From contig NZ_WIXM01000001.1 of the NCBI RefSeq assembly GCF_010993965.1, positions 434,001 through 498,000 on the forward strand: 64,000 nt of DNA, read 5' to 3'. The notes below the pieces were generated by a model. The model saw nothing but the letters and a program-made list of their open reading frames with translations. It was not told the origin of the DNA and ran no database searches. Source of the DNA: Gracilibacillus sp. YIM 98692. GTDB lineage: Bacteria; Bacillota; Bacilli; Bacillales; Amphibacillaceae. This document shows, piece after piece, positions 16,494 through 25,255 of the stretch. The first letter of the stretch is position 1; each line of letters opens with the position of its first letter. The translations under genes and the position numbers were made by a program.

Positions 16494-16757
16494 TTATTTA
16501 TCGTTACGATTTTGCTGAAGCTGTTGCTGCCCCATCTTGACTAATTCCTGGACCATATTACCGCCTATATTCCCACCTATTTTTCCAGCATCTTTAGCTT
16601 TAATATTCCCATTATAGCCTTGATCAAGTGATACATGTTGTTCTGCTGCAACTTCGTATTTTGCTTTTTGAGGGTCATTGGTATTAGCAATTTTTGCTTT
16701 TAATTGATCCAATCCTTCTCGAGCTTCTGGAACAAGTATTTTATTCTTCTTTGCCAT
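16494..16757 (-). CDS. Alpha/beta-type small acid-soluble spore protein
   Basis: An 87-residue SASP that would coat and protect spore DNA from UV and heat and supply amino acids on germination. Residues 5-25 (KILVPEAREGLDQLKAKIA) match the first conserved SASP block, including the Glu-containing protease cleavage region. The Gly-rich GGNIGGNMVQELVKMGQQQL matches the second. The insert between the blocks (about residues 27-60) is longer than in the classical SspA-D proteins. The ATG at 16757 overlaps by spacing with the upstream gene stop (one base between), so the two are translationally linked. Expression is presumably in the forespore; I did not identify a SigG promoter. Confidence 0.85.
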   Translation of the reverse strand: MAKKNKILVPEAREGLDQLKAKIANTNDPQKAKYEVAAEQHVSLDQGYNGNIKAKDAGKIGGNIGGNMVQELVKMGQQQLQQNRNDK

Positions 16758-16758
16758 T

Positions 16759-16992
16759 TCATTCATATCCTTTTCTTGGAATATCTTCACCATCATGACT
16801 CGTTAGTTCATCATTTTTATTAGTACGATCGATTTTTCCATCGATCGTGCCTTCCATATAATCATCAGAAACTTGTTCATGGGTGATCGCTAAACCTTTT
16901 TCTGTTTGATCTTGGCTATTATAATCCTCAACATCATACATTTTTTCAGCTACTTTTTCACTATCCTTCAGTTTTCGATTGCTTTTTGCCAT
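16759..16992 (-). CDS. Small YozQ-like (DUF4025) protein, possibly spore-related
   Basis: A 77-residue, hydrophilic protein: MAKSNRKLKDSEKVAEKMYD, then EKGLAITHEQVSDDYMEGT and C-terminal EDIPRKGYE. The THEQVSDxYMEGTID block resembles my recollection of Bacillus YozQ/DUF4025. It is directly upstream of, and coupled to, the SASP gene. A role in the spore is inferred only from that link. Confidence 0.65.
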   Translation of the reverse strand: MAKSNRKLKDSEKVAEKMYDVEDYNSQDQTEKGLAITHEQVSDDYMEGTIDGKIDRTNKNDELTSHDGEDIPRKGYE

Positions 16993-17222
16993 TTTACATA
17001 CCTCCCTTTATTATTATGTTTTGCGTTCAACTAGAATTTATGAGCATCAATTGGCTACATCAAATATTATTTTTTAATTTTTAACGAACTTTAGTGATAA
17101 GGTGAAGGAGGTGAAATGATGTATAATACCTAACAAATTCGTTTAAAATAAGGGAGCGCTTCGGCAGTTGACGACAGCAAACCACACGGGTAGTGCCAAG
17201 TATCAGAGGAATTTAATAAAAA
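16993..17222. other. Intergenic stretch, no gene seen
   Basis: It holds a strong AAGGAGGTGA at 17103 followed by an ATG frame of only five codons, perhaps the relic of a small gene. A short GC-richer part (17150-17215) is without open frame. Nothing else is supportable. Confidence 0.4.
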
Positions 17223-17381
17223 TTATGCAATACTTCTATCATCATCGTCCTTATTCAAATTATTTAAATGTTGTTTTTTTACATTCCAGAAGTAAATGCG
17301 GGGAAGACCTGATAATAACCAATATTCATATACTAATGTAGAGCTAACAAATAATATCATGGTCCAATCTAATTGTTTCAA
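17223..17381 (-). CDS. 52-residue membrane-type small protein
   Basis: The start is TTG at 17381 behind GAAGGGAGAG (7-base spacing). The product begins MKQLDWTMILFVSSTLVYEY and continues WLLSGLPRIYFWNVKKQHLN, with an acidic tail NKDDDDRSIA. One hydrophobic segment (about residues 6-26) suggests a single membrane helix. No family recognised. It is short, but ribosome-binding site, hydrophobic segment and charged tail are all consistent with a real gene. Downstream at 17382-17569 a broken frame with QNCGCGFDDF codons is seen on the + strand, possibly another relic. Confidence 0.45.
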   Translation of the reverse strand: MKQLDWTMILFVSSTLVYEYWLLSGLPRIYFWNVKKQHLNNLNKDDDDRSIA

Positions 17382-17569
17382 AAAAATCTCTCCCTTCATA
17401 ACTATTTTATGGCAAGGGGAGGTTGTCTAAGTACGTTTCATTTAAAAGTACAATACTTTAAAATAAGGAGTTTTGTTAGATAAGATGCAATTTGATGATT
17501 AAGCTGAACCTCATACATCTCCCTCTAGAGAAGAGAATGCTCAGAATTGCGGTTGTGGTTTTGATGATT

Positions 17570-18472
17570 TCATTCAAAATAATTCCATCTATGTTCACCT
17601 TTTTTCTCATAGTATTGTTGTAATATACGAAAGATTCTTCTTTTGGAAACCATCCTACCGCTCCATTTAAAAAATGAGGATGATGTTATTTTTCGTTTAG
17701 GGAACAAAAAATGATACTCATCACTGATACGCAAAATAGCTTCCTTACCCTTTTCAACATGTCCACAACACATACGACATTCGATGCCTTGCTTTTTAGG
17801 ATGTGTAGACATTCCACCACACTTATAACATGGAATCCCTTTTTCTAACTCATCATATTGATATTCTGGAAACTGTTTAAATGGAGGATGTTCGATGTGA
17901 CTTACATTGATTTTTTCTGAAGCTTGTTTTTCTTGTGAGGTAAGATTAGCGGTGTTAGGAAATTGCCTGATAAAAGGATTGATTTGCGTTGGTAAGATAA
18001 TATGTTTGTCTTGTGGAGCTTGAAAGATGGTGCACTCGGGGTTAACAAATATCAAGTAAGAAATCAAGGGGAGCCGTATTTCTAACGATTGGAATAATCT
18101 CCGAAGTATGGAATGAGCTCGATCACGTTGAGCTATCGGATTATCGATTTCCACTTGGTTCACCATAAATAATTTATCATCATGCCAATAAAATTCACCG
18201 TTGAAGTTTTTTATTTCAAATAAGAAAACCTTTCCGTTTTTTAATAAAATAGTATCCATTTGACAATATTTAGAATGATGTATCAATAAATCTTTTAATA
18301 TGATATGCTCTCCTGCTAGTTTATCTAGGTATGTATCAAACATAACTTCTCCTTCAAAACCTCTAGCTAAACTTCGGTACCGATTCTTTTCTTCCTCGTT
18401 CAATTGCTTTCGTTTTGATAATAGCTCATAAGCGATTAATTCGTCAGGTTTTTTTCTTTGTTTTGCAACCAT
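17570..18472 (-). CDS. NERD-domain (nuclease-related) protein with C-terminal zinc finger
   Basis: A 300-residue protein. The NERD domain (about residues 36-150) shows GFEGEVMFDTYL, the QMDTILLKNGKVFLFEIKN segment containing the Asp and the ExK motif of restriction-endonuclease-like folds, and LIFVNP. A zinc-finger-like CYKCGG...CRMCCG lies near 210-232, with a basic C-terminus. NERD proteins are presumed nucleases, but function is unproven. The start is set at ATG 18472 with AAAGGAGGAG upstream. A longer in-frame extension to 18646 is antisense of repeat copy C and not genuine coding sequence. Scraps of a second copy lie at 11758-11830. Confidence 0.8.
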   Translation of the reverse strand: MVAKQRKKPDELIAYELLSKRKQLNEEEKNRYRSLARGFEGEVMFDTYLDKLAGEHIILKDLLIHHSKYCQMDTILLKNGKVFLFEIKNFNGEFYWHDDKLFMVNQVEIDNPIAQRDRAHSILRRLFQSLEIRLPLISYLIFVNPECTIFQAPQDKHIILPTQINPFIRQFPNTANLTSQEKQASEKINVSHIEHPPFKQFPEYQYDELEKGIPCYKCGGMSTHPKKQGIECRMCCGHVEKGKEAILRISDEYHFLFPKRKITSSSFFKWSGRMVSKRRIFRILQQYYEKKGEHRWNYFE

Positions 18473-18540
18473 GAAACTCCTCCTTTTTTCCATATTATAA
18501 CATATATATACATATATTTGATCAAACCAGTTAATCAGTT

Positions 18541-18737
18541 TCAATTCAGCTCGTTCATTTAAAATTTTGGTACTTACCCACTTTCTTAGTTCCAAATTTA
18601 TGATCTTGGGTTTCATTTTGGTACTTAAGCCGGCTTTAAGTACCATATTGGCTCGTTTGCTTTCTTGTTTTGGTTCTTAATCGTCTTTTCAGTACTATTT
18701 TTGATTTCGTGCTTCTATATTTTGGTGCTTATTTTTT
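18541..18737 (+). repeat. GGTACTT multi-hairpin repeat, copy C (full length)
   Basis: Same element as at 8002 and 20520. The central stem reads GGTACTTAAG / TTTAAGTACC, where the A-U pair of other copies is replaced by a possible G-U pair. Stop codons and an extra T in this copy exclude a conserved protein. It lies between the YwaF-like gene and the NERD gene, both leftward. Confidence 0.85.
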
Positions 18738-18758
18738 CAATTAACGGTGCCTGCTCGT

Positions 18759-19469
18759 CTATTTTTTTCGGATATAAAATGGAGCATACAATAATAAAAA
18801 CATTACGAAGGTGAAAATTTCTAAAGGGATAATATAAAATGGCCATGGCCCTAAGTAATCAAAAATGGATGGGATAGTAGGCTTTCTCATCATATACATG
18901 TAATTACTGTTTATAACGACATTCACTATAAAAATGAATAACGCATAGACATTTACATACAGTAATGCTTTAAAGATAGACTGGAATCTGGGGCGATAAC
19001 CTTCCACCAAGACCATGAATATATTCGCAATGGCAATTCCCCCATGCGAAAGAAAGAAGTGTACATACCTAAAATGAGGAAACGCATAGGCTTGAATGTC
19101 CGGTGTGAGCATAGCTTGAACAGCACTTCCAACACCAACAAAATAAGTGAACTCAAAAAGGCGATAGCTTCTTGTTAGGAGTAAAATACTTGATAAAAAC
19201 AGCGAAAGGCTGCTTAAATGAAGTGGCAGTGAATACTGGATGGACCATTCGCCTATGAAATGAAGCCACCAAATTAAACTTGCTTCAGAAATAAGCAATC
19301 CTGCTGCCAAGCCATATCTAAATAGCCTGTTAGTTAACCCTCGTCTTAGCCGCTTTCTGAAAAAGTACATGCCAATACAAATAGCTATGATAACGGCCAA
19401 AGTCAATATATGAGTTACGGAAAATAAAACAAACGGCTCACTACCATCCTTAACGAACAAATCACTCAT
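18759..19469 (-). CDS. ywaF: YwaF/TIGR02206-family integral membrane protein
   Basis: A 236-residue membrane protein with about six or seven helices. It has the family-like start FVLFSVTHILTLAVIIAICI, SLPLHLSSLSLFLSSILLLT, and the conserved FPHFRYVHFFLSHGGIAIAN segment, ending in IPLEIFTFVMFLLLYAPF. It fits the TIGR02206 group of Bacillus YwaF, whose function is not known. It is apparently a single gene. The ATG at 19469 has the typical MSDLFVKDGSEPFVLFS start. Confidence 0.8.
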   Translation of the reverse strand: MSDLFVKDGSEPFVLFSVTHILTLAVIIAICIGMYFFRKRLRRGLTNRLFRYGLAAGLLISEASLIWWLHFIGEWSIQYSLPLHLSSLSLFLSSILLLTRSYRLFEFTYFVGVGSAVQAMLTPDIQAYAFPHFRYVHFFLSHGGIAIANIFMVLVEGYRPRFQSIFKALLYVNVYALFIFIVNVVINSNYMYMMRKPTIPSIFDYLGPWPFYIIPLEIFTFVMFLLLYAPFYIRKK

Positions 19470-19575
19470 TTATTTCTGCTCCTTTATTCATTCAATCCGC
19501 ATCCACTCATAGGATACATCGAGTGTGTGAAAATATCCTCCTTCTTATTGAATAACTTATATGATTGGAATCACC

Positions 19576-19728
19576 TTAAGCCTTGTTCGGGATCATTTTT
19601 AAAGCTTCGATATACTTGGCATCCGCCTGCATATTATGCGTAGTGGTTGCATTAAGAATTCCATCATCCCCATTGGAATTCGAGGCACTGACGATAATAA
19701 CTAGGAGCACTTGTTGGATGGAATTCAC
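19576..19728 (-). pseudogene. C-terminal fragment of an unrecognised protein
   Basis: A 50-codon frame ending SNSNGDDGILNATTTHNMQA, then YIEALKMIPNKA and a stop. It has a coding-like composition but no ribosome-binding site at the only start-like GTG, so it is taken as the relic of a 3' end. Family not recognised. Confidence 0.3.
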
Positions 19729-19739
19729 GCTTTTTTCTA

Positions 19740-19777
19740 AAAATAAAGAAAAGAAAGGTTCGACGTTAACCTTTCTT
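19740..19777 (-). terminator. Rho-independent terminator of the DnaA-N-like gene
   Basis: A perfect 10-bp stem AAGAAAGGTT / AACCTTTCTT; on the - strand it is followed by TTCTTTATTTTT. It lies 18 bases after the stop at 19795. Confidence 0.75.
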
Positions 19778-19794
19778 CAGAACGTTGTTGTCTT

Positions 19795-20232
19795 CTAATT
19801 TATATTAACATTCACTGTGGTGCCTTGTTTCTTTTCGGCTTCCATTTTGTCTAGTCTTTTTTCGAGTTCCTTTATTTTGGCGTCCTGTAATTGGCTTAGC
19901 TTTTCTAGCGTAGAGATCTGATTTTTAAGAGTGGGGATATCGTGATGTTCAGAGCCGCGTATTGATATGCTTTCTAAAATATCTTGTTCGTCATTTTGTA
20001 GTGCTATTTGAATCTCGTAGTCTGTTTCCGTTACCTCTTTCACTTTTTCATAAATTAAAGACTTGTATCGACTTTCGATCCAGTCAGCAACAAATTGATT
20101 GGGAACCTTCACGATCAGTGTGCTGCCTTCTATTTCTGCTTCTGTTTTTCCAAACCACGTGATAAAACTTTCCGCATTTGTCACTTCGCTAACCTTTTTT
20201 AGAACAATTTTCCATATTTCACTCGTGCTCAT
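19795..20232 (-). CDS. Stand-alone DnaA domain-I-like protein with coiled coil
   Basis: A 145-residue protein. Residues 1-80 match the N-terminal domain I of DnaA: IWKIVLKKVSEVTNAESFIT, WFGKTEAEIEGSTLIVKVPN and QFVADWIESRYKSLIYEKV. In DnaA this domain mediates self-association and binding of helicase and regulators such as SirA. No AAA+ or DNA-binding domain follows. Instead there is a coiled coil (about 100-135, KNQISTLEKLSQLQDAKIKE) and a KKQGTTVNVNIN tail. The start is set at ATG 20232; the ATG two codons earlier lies too close to the GGGG of the ribosome-binding site. A DnaA-interacting regulator is possible but inferred. Degenerate copies of its 5' region are at 33069 and 53871. Confidence 0.75.
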   Translation of the reverse strand: MSTSEIWKIVLKKVSEVTNAESFITWFGKTEAEIEGSTLIVKVPNQFVADWIESRYKSLIYEKVKEVTETDYEIQIALQNDEQDILESISIRGSEHHDIPTLKNQISTLEKLSQLQDAKIKELEKRLDKMEAEKKQGTTVNVNIN

Positions 20233-20366
20233 TGTCATTTCCCCTTTATTCCTTTTTCACTTTTTCTATAATTTTCATGTATGTAGTAGATTACCATTAT
20301 ACTATTTCCCATACATAAAAGTTAAGCTAAAAATTTTATTATAATAGTCTATTGATTTTATATAAA

Positions 20367-20400
20367 GTGAAACTATCAAGGTGTTAGCGTCCGTTATGCC
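20367..20400 (+). repeat. Fragment of a second dispersed repeat (3' part)
   Basis: The bases around GTGAAACTATCAAGG and TTAGCGTCCGTTATGCC match the - strand of 38240-38280. It is one end of the element described at 38240-38358. Confidence 0.5.
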
Positions 20401-20519
20401 CCGCTTAAACTTCCTTGCTATTTTGAGGGGGTTTTATGGACGTTTATTCAGCGTAATAAAATAAAGAGAAAATGCCATGTCTAACCATTTGGGTAGCGTC
20501 AGGCACCTGAGGATTAGTT

Positions 20520-20715
20520 TCAATTCAGCTTATTCATTTTAAATTTTGGTACTTATTTACTCTCTTAGTACCAAATTGATGATCTTGGTTTTCATTTTGG
20601 TACTTAAACCGGTTTTAAGTACCATTTTGACTCGTTTACTTTATGGTTTTGGTTCTTATTCGTCTTTTAAGTACTATTTTGATTTCTCTCTTTTAAATTT
20701 TGGTACTTATTTTTG
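20520..20715 (+). repeat. GGTACTT multi-hairpin repeat, copy D (full length)
   Basis: The first stem is perfect here (TTTGGTACT / AGTACCAAA), as is the central stem GGTACTTAAA / TTTAAGTACC (loop CCGGT). It ends 15 bases from the stop codon of bioI and is antisense to that transcript. Confidence 0.85.
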
Positions 20716-20729
20716 CAAAAAAGTCGTAC

Positions 20730-21926
20730 TTAATCATCAAAATGTACGTGCATTTCTTTCATTGCTCTAAAGCCTACAAGTTTTCTCCATTCCACCTCTT
20801 TTGTTTCCAGATAAATATTTTCTGTGTTTTGTAAAAGTGTCTGTATCGCAATTTGAGCTTCTCGCCTCGCTAAGGCAGAACCTATACAGAAATGAATACC
20901 CGATCCAAATGCAAGGTGAGGATTTGGGGTTCGTGTAATATCAAAAACATCCGCGTTAGAGAACTGCTTTGAATCTCGATTAGCTGCTCCAATCAGAACG
21001 TATACATGTTCCCCTTTTTTAATGTGAACGTTGTTAAGTTCAACATCCTCTGATGCTACCCTAGCGATCATTTGAGTAGGACTTTCATATCGTAAGCATT
21101 CCTCTATTGCTGATTCAATAAGAGAAGGGTTTTCAACCAGCTTATCGTATTCTTTTGGGTTTGTTAAAAAACAATAAAGAGAATTGCTTATTAAATTGAC
21201 AGTTGTTTCATGTCCTGCAATCACAAGTAATATAGTAGTCGCTAAAAGTTCTTCTTCCGTTAGTTTTCTATCTTTTTCTTGATACAGTAATTCGCTAATT
21301 AAATCATCCTGAGGAGATTGCCGCCTTTTTTGAATCAGATCTTTAAAAAAAGATAGCATCTCCAAAGTTGTTTTGTTTCCGTTAACAATGGCTCGTCTTG
21401 AACGTGTCAGATCGATCGATTGAATTAAACTCCATGCCCATTCGCGAAAAATATTTTTATCATTATCTGGTATCCCTATTATTTTAGCAATCACAAGACT
21501 GGCAAAAGGAAATGCAAATTCGGAAATCACATCTATTTTCTTTTTATGCTTAATTTCATTCCATAAATTTATTGCTATTTTTTCTATAAATGGACGATAT
21601 TTTTCAATACGAGCAGGAGTAAATTTGTGACTAACAAGCATACGTAACCTTGCATGTTCAGGTGGATTTTTAAAAAGCATCATATCGTTTTGAATATTTT
21701 TCAAGACTTCATACTTTTTCGTTGTTTCGGGCAGTGGGATTCGAGTTTGGAAACGGTTATCTTTAAGAATGGTTAATGCTTCTTGATATCCAGTTACATA
21801 CCATCCAGGATATTTTAAAAAGCTGCCTTTATACACCGGATGAATCGAGCGAATTTCCTCATAAAAAGAATACGGGCTTTTCACTATTTCCATTGTAGAT
21901 CTTTCCGTACTTTTTTGATTAATCAT
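20730..21926 (-). CDS. bioI: Cytochrome P450 BioI (pimelate-forming)
   Basis: A 398-residue P450 that in B. subtilis cleaves acyl-ACP chains to give pimeloyl units for biotin. Close BioI signatures are present: SFYEEIRSIHPVYKGSFLKY, PGWYVTGYQEAL, the I-helix AGHETTVNLISNS near residue 237 and ECLRYESPTQMIARVASEDV. The heme ligand Cys sits in FGSGIHFCIGSALARREAQI near 344. The start is ATG 21926 with AGGAGGAAGTAC directly upstream. It is the last gene of the biotin operon, but separated from bioD by 104 bases, where B. subtilis has bioB. Confidence 0.9.
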   Translation of the reverse strand: MINQKSTERSTMEIVKSPYSFYEEIRSIHPVYKGSFLKYPGWYVTGYQEALTILKDNRFQTRIPLPETTKKYEVLKNIQNDMMLFKNPPEHARLRMLVSHKFTPARIEKYRPFIEKIAINLWNEIKHKKKIDVISEFAFPFASLVIAKIIGIPDNDKNIFREWAWSLIQSIDLTRSRRAIVNGNKTTLEMLSFFKDLIQKRRQSPQDDLISELLYQEKDRKLTEEELLATTILLVIAGHETTVNLISNSLYCFLTNPKEYDKLVENPSLIESAIEECLRYESPTQMIARVASEDVELNNVHIKKGEHVYVLIGAANRDSKQFSNADVFDITRTPNPHLAFGSGIHFCIGSALARREAQIAIQTLLQNTENIYLETKEVEWRKLVGFRAMKEMHVHFDD

Positions 21927-22030
21927 GTACTTCCTCCTGTTTTGCATTCATCCCTTACTGCGTCACTACATTTTCCACTTTTCTTTATTTGAGGCGATGC
22001 TCGCCACCATACAACTATATGTACCAATAG

Positions 22031-22753
22031 TTAAATCGTATCCACGTCATTCATTTCGTTACCTTCCATTTTTTGAATAATTTTGGATACATCTATATGA
22101 TCTTTTATCATTTGTTTAATAGTTTCTTGATTTATATCCTCAAGCTTCGGAGTAATTCCTAAAATGGGGACTCCGCATTGCTTCTCGATCACGTCGGGAT
22201 TAGTTTGTTCTGCTAAATTAAAATCACGATTTTTTCCATTTATAATAATTCCTGCAATTTCGATTCCTATACTTTGGGCATATTTTACTGTTAAAAATGT
22301 ATGATTAATGGTGCCTAAGTTGGGCCTTGCCACAATAATGGCTGGCAGATCTAAAGCTGTTATTAAATCACTTACTAAAAAATCCGGGCCAAGTGGAACC
22401 GAAATGCCGCCTGCACCTTCAACTAGAAAATATCGATGCTTCTCCTTCATCTGATTCCAATGATTTAAAACATCTCGAAAATAAATCGATCTCCCCTCTA
22501 GCTTTCCTGCTACATAAGGGGCAAGAGGTTCCTTAAATTCAAATGGTGTAATTTCTTCATAGGTTAAGTGGGTTTGTGAACTTTCTTTAAGCAGTTTCGT
22601 ATCACTTTTAGGGTGCTCACGTGAAACTCCGCTTAATAAAGGTTTATAAACACCGATATCCATTTGTGTTTCCTTCAATACAGCAGCAATTCCACTTGTT
22701 ATTATTGTTTTTCCTACATCTGTATCTGTTCCAGTAACAAATAATCCCTTCAT
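22031..22753 (-). CDS. bioD: Dethiobiotin synthetase BioD
   Basis: A 240-residue ATP-dependent enzyme closing the ureido ring of dethiobiotin from DAPA and CO2. The P-loop GTDTDVGKT is at residues 7-15. YKPLLSG, the VEGAGGISVPLGPD segment and VARPNLGTINHTFLT follow. It overlaps the end of bioF by four bases (ATGA type), indicating translational coupling. Confidence 0.93.
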   Translation of the reverse strand: MKGLFVTGTDTDVGKTIITSGIAAVLKETQMDIGVYKPLLSGVSREHPKSDTKLLKESSQTHLTYEEITPFEFKEPLAPYVAGKLEGRSIYFRDVLNHWNQMKEKHRYFLVEGAGGISVPLGPDFLVSDLITALDLPAIIVARPNLGTINHTFLTVKYAQSIGIEIAGIIINGKNRDFNLAEQTNPDVIEKQCGVPILGITPKLEDINQETIKQMIKDHIDVSKIIQKMEGNEMNDVDTI

Positions 22754-23922
22754 GATATTACCTTCAACTCTCTTCCAATATCTTTAAATGACGTAAGCAA
22801 ATGCTCGACTTGTGAATCAACATGAGCAGCAGTAACAGTTAATCGGATACGACTTTCTCCATTAGGAACAGTTGGAGGGCGGATCGCAGGTGCATAGATA
22901 CCATTTTCCTGAAGCTTTTTTGAAAATTGAACCGACGTTTCTGCATCACCAACAATCACAGGGATTATTGGTGTATCCTGTCCATATACTTTGAAACCCA
23001 TTGTATCTAGAGTACTTTTTATTATTTTTATCTTTCTAAGTAAATGTTCCCTTTTATCTTGATTTTTCTCTATTATATCTATGGCAGCATAGGCTGCCGT
23101 ACAGCTTACTGGTGGAATAGCGGTTTGAAACATAAAAGTTCTAGCATGGTTTAACAAGAAATCAATCAATACTTTTGATCCCGTTACAAAACCACCTTCA
23201 ACGCCTGCCGCTTTACTTAAAGTCCCAATCACTACATCTGGAGAAACTCCAAAAAGTTCACTTGTTCCTCTTCCTCCTTCTCCTAAAACACCTGTAGCAT
23301 GTGCATCATCGACAATGACATAAGCATCATATCGTTTAGCTAGTTTCATTATTTGATCTAATGGTGCAATCGTTCCATCCATACTAAACACACCATCTGT
23401 CACAATAAATCTACGAGTATAAGCTTGTGTTTCTTTTAATTGTACCTCTAGACTATTCATATCAGCATGCTGGTAAATGACGGTTTTAGCTTTCGATAGT
23501 CTGCAGCCATCAATGATACTTGCGTGATTGAGTTGATCACTTAGCAACACATCTCCTTGTTCTGGCAACGATGAAAGAACACCGATGTTTGCTAAATACC
23601 CACTCGAGAATAAAAGAGCAGCTTCCGTCTTTTTAAAACTAGTAATCCTTTGCTCTAGTTTTTCATGCCATTCCGTATTTCCGGTTGTCAACCTGGATCC
23701 ACTGCTTCCCATTCCAAATTCCTGTAACGTTTTTAATGCCTTTTCGATTAGAATGGGATCATTGGCTAAGCCTAAATAGTTATTTGATGAAAAAACAACT
23801 TGCTTCGTGCCATTAACTATCATTTGCGGCTGTGGTGCCGTACTCATTGTCCGTAACTCTCGATACAAACCAGCCTGTTTTGTCTTTTGGATTCTTTGAC
23901 TTAACCATTGATCACTGCTCAC
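22750..23922 (-). CDS. bioF: 8-amino-7-oxononanoate synthase BioF
   Basis: A 390-residue PLP enzyme condensing pimeloyl-CoA with alanine. It shows [52 protein letters not shown] and the PLP lysine region [14 protein letters not shown] near residue 235. It overlaps bioA by 11 bases and bioD by four, so it is part of the tight W-A-F-D operon. Confidence 0.95.
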   Translation of the reverse strand: MSSDQWLSQRIQKTKQAGLYRELRTMSTAPQPQMIVNGTKQVVFSSNNYLGLANDPILIEKALKTLQEFGMGSSGSRLTTGNTEWHEKLEQRITSFKKTEAALLFSSGYLANIGVLSSLPEQGDVLLSDQLNHASIIDGCRLSKAKTVIYQHADMNSLEVQLKETQAYTRRFIVTDGVFSMDGTIAPLDQIMKLAKRYDAYVIVDDAHATGVLGEGGRGTSELFGVSPDVVIGTLSKAAGVEGGFVTGSKVLIDFLLNHARTFMFQTAIPPVSCTAAYAAIDIIEKNQDKREHLLRKIKIIKSTLDTMGFKVYGQDTPIIPVIVGDAETSVQFSKKLQENGIYAPAIRPPTVPNGESRIRLTVTAAHVDSQVEHLLTSFKDIGRELKVIS

Positions 23923-25255
23923 TGCAAGTTACCTCATGAATCGCTTGTTTCATGATGTTCACCATAGCCTTAAGCTCTTCCGTCGTACTTACCAGTGGAG
24001 GCATAAAGACGATGACATCTCCCATTGGTCTTGTCAGCATCCCTAGTTCTCTCATTTTTAACGAAACCTGATAGCCCATCCTTGCTTGTATCGGATAACT
24101 TTCCTTAGTTTCTTTCGATTTCACTAGCTCAATTCCACACATAAAGCCTAACTGTCTGACATCTCCCACATATGGCATATCCTTTAATTCTAGTAATAAT
24201 TTATGTAGATGTTCTGCTTTTTCACTTACTTGTGCAACAATTTGATCTTGTTCAAACAAACGTAAGTTTTCAATCGCAACTGCACAGCCTAGCTGATTTC
24301 CAGTATAGGAGTGACCATGGAAAAAAGTTTTTGTTTTGTCATCATCATAAAAAGCCTGATACATTTTTTCTGTTGTAAAAGTTGCAGCTATTGGTAAATA
24401 TCCACCTGTAATTCCTTTTCCAGCAGCCATTAAATCGGGTTGTACTCCTTCATATTCACAAGCAAACATTTTCCCAGTACGTCCGAAGCCAGTTGCTACT
24501 TCATCGACAATCATGAGGACATCATATTTTGTACATAGCTCACGAACGCCGGACAAAAAACCTTCTGGCATGACAATCATACCGGCAGCCCCTTGAACCA
24601 TGGATTCAATGGAAAGTGCTGCAATCGTTTCATGTTGTTCCTTCAGCAGCTGTTCTAGCTGTTTAAGACATTCATCCCTGCAAATTTCTGGATCTCCACT
24701 TTCTGAACGGTACACATATGGTATTGGAGATTTGTAGCTTTCAAACATAAGTGGTCCATAAATATGGTGGAAAAGCTCGATTGAACCAACACTTACTGCG
24801 CCGATCGTATCGCCGTGATAACCATTTTGCATAGAAATGAACTTTTGTTTTTCAGGCCTTCCAATATTCTTCCAATATTGAAATGCCATTTTTAATGCAA
24901 TCTCCATTGCTTCTGCACCGCTATCAGAATAAAAAACTCTTGTTAAATTTTCTGGAGTAATTCCTATTAGTTTTTCAGCAAGCTCTGTTGCTGGAATATT
25001 TGTCATCCCCAATAATGTGGAATGGGCGATTTTATCAAGTTGTTGTTTGATCGCATCATCTAATTCCTTTTTTCTGTGGCCATGTACATTAAGCCATACA
25101 GACGAAAATCCATCATAATACTCTTTACCATCAATATCCTTTACCTTTATCCCTTCTCCACTTTCAATGATTAAAGGATTTTCATCATAATCCTTCATTT
25201 GTGTAAAGGGTAGCCATAAATATTTTTTACTTTTTTCAATCAACTCTTGTGTCAT
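23912..25255 (-). CDS. bioA: Adenosylmethionine (or lysine)--8-amino-7-oxononanoate aminotransferase BioA
   Basis: A 447-residue class-III PLP aminotransferase making 7,8-diaminopelargonate. It shows [10 protein letters not shown] at the start, [32 protein letters not shown] and the PLP lysine in [12 protein letters not shown] near residue 280. Bacillus BioA can use lysine as amino donor; which donor is used here cannot be read from the sequence. It overlaps bioW by 20 bases. Confidence 0.94.
   Translation of the reverse strand: MTQELIEKSKKYLWLPFTQMKDYDENPLIIESGEGIKVKDIDGKEYYDGFSSVWLNVHGHRKKELDDAIKQQLDKIAHSTLLGMTNIPATELAEKLIGITPENLTRVFYSDSGAEAMEIALKMAFQYWKNIGRPEKQKFISMQNGYHGDTIGAVSVGSIELFHHIYGPLMFESYKSPIPYVYRSESGDPEICRDECLKQLEQLLKEQHETIAALSIESMVQGAAGMIVMPEGFLSGVRELCTKYDVLMIVDEVATGFGRTGKMFACEYEGVQPDLMAAGKGITGGYLPIAATFTTEKMYQAFYDDDKTKTFFHGHSYTGNQLGCAVAIENLRLFEQDQIVAQVSEKAEHLHKLLLELKDMPYVGDVRQLGFMCGIELVKSKETKESYPIQARMGYQVSLKMRELGMLTRPMGDVIVFMPPLVSTTEELKAMVNIMKQAIHEVTCSEQ

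Noticed and set aside
18473-18646. N-terminal extension of the NERD gene
   Set aside because: The extra codons are antisense of repeat copy C. A strong ribosome-binding site stands in front of the internal ATG at 18472.
20546-20770. Small + strand open frame within repeat copy D running into bioI antisense
   Set aside because: Same reason as copy A, and it overlaps the bioI gene on the other strand.
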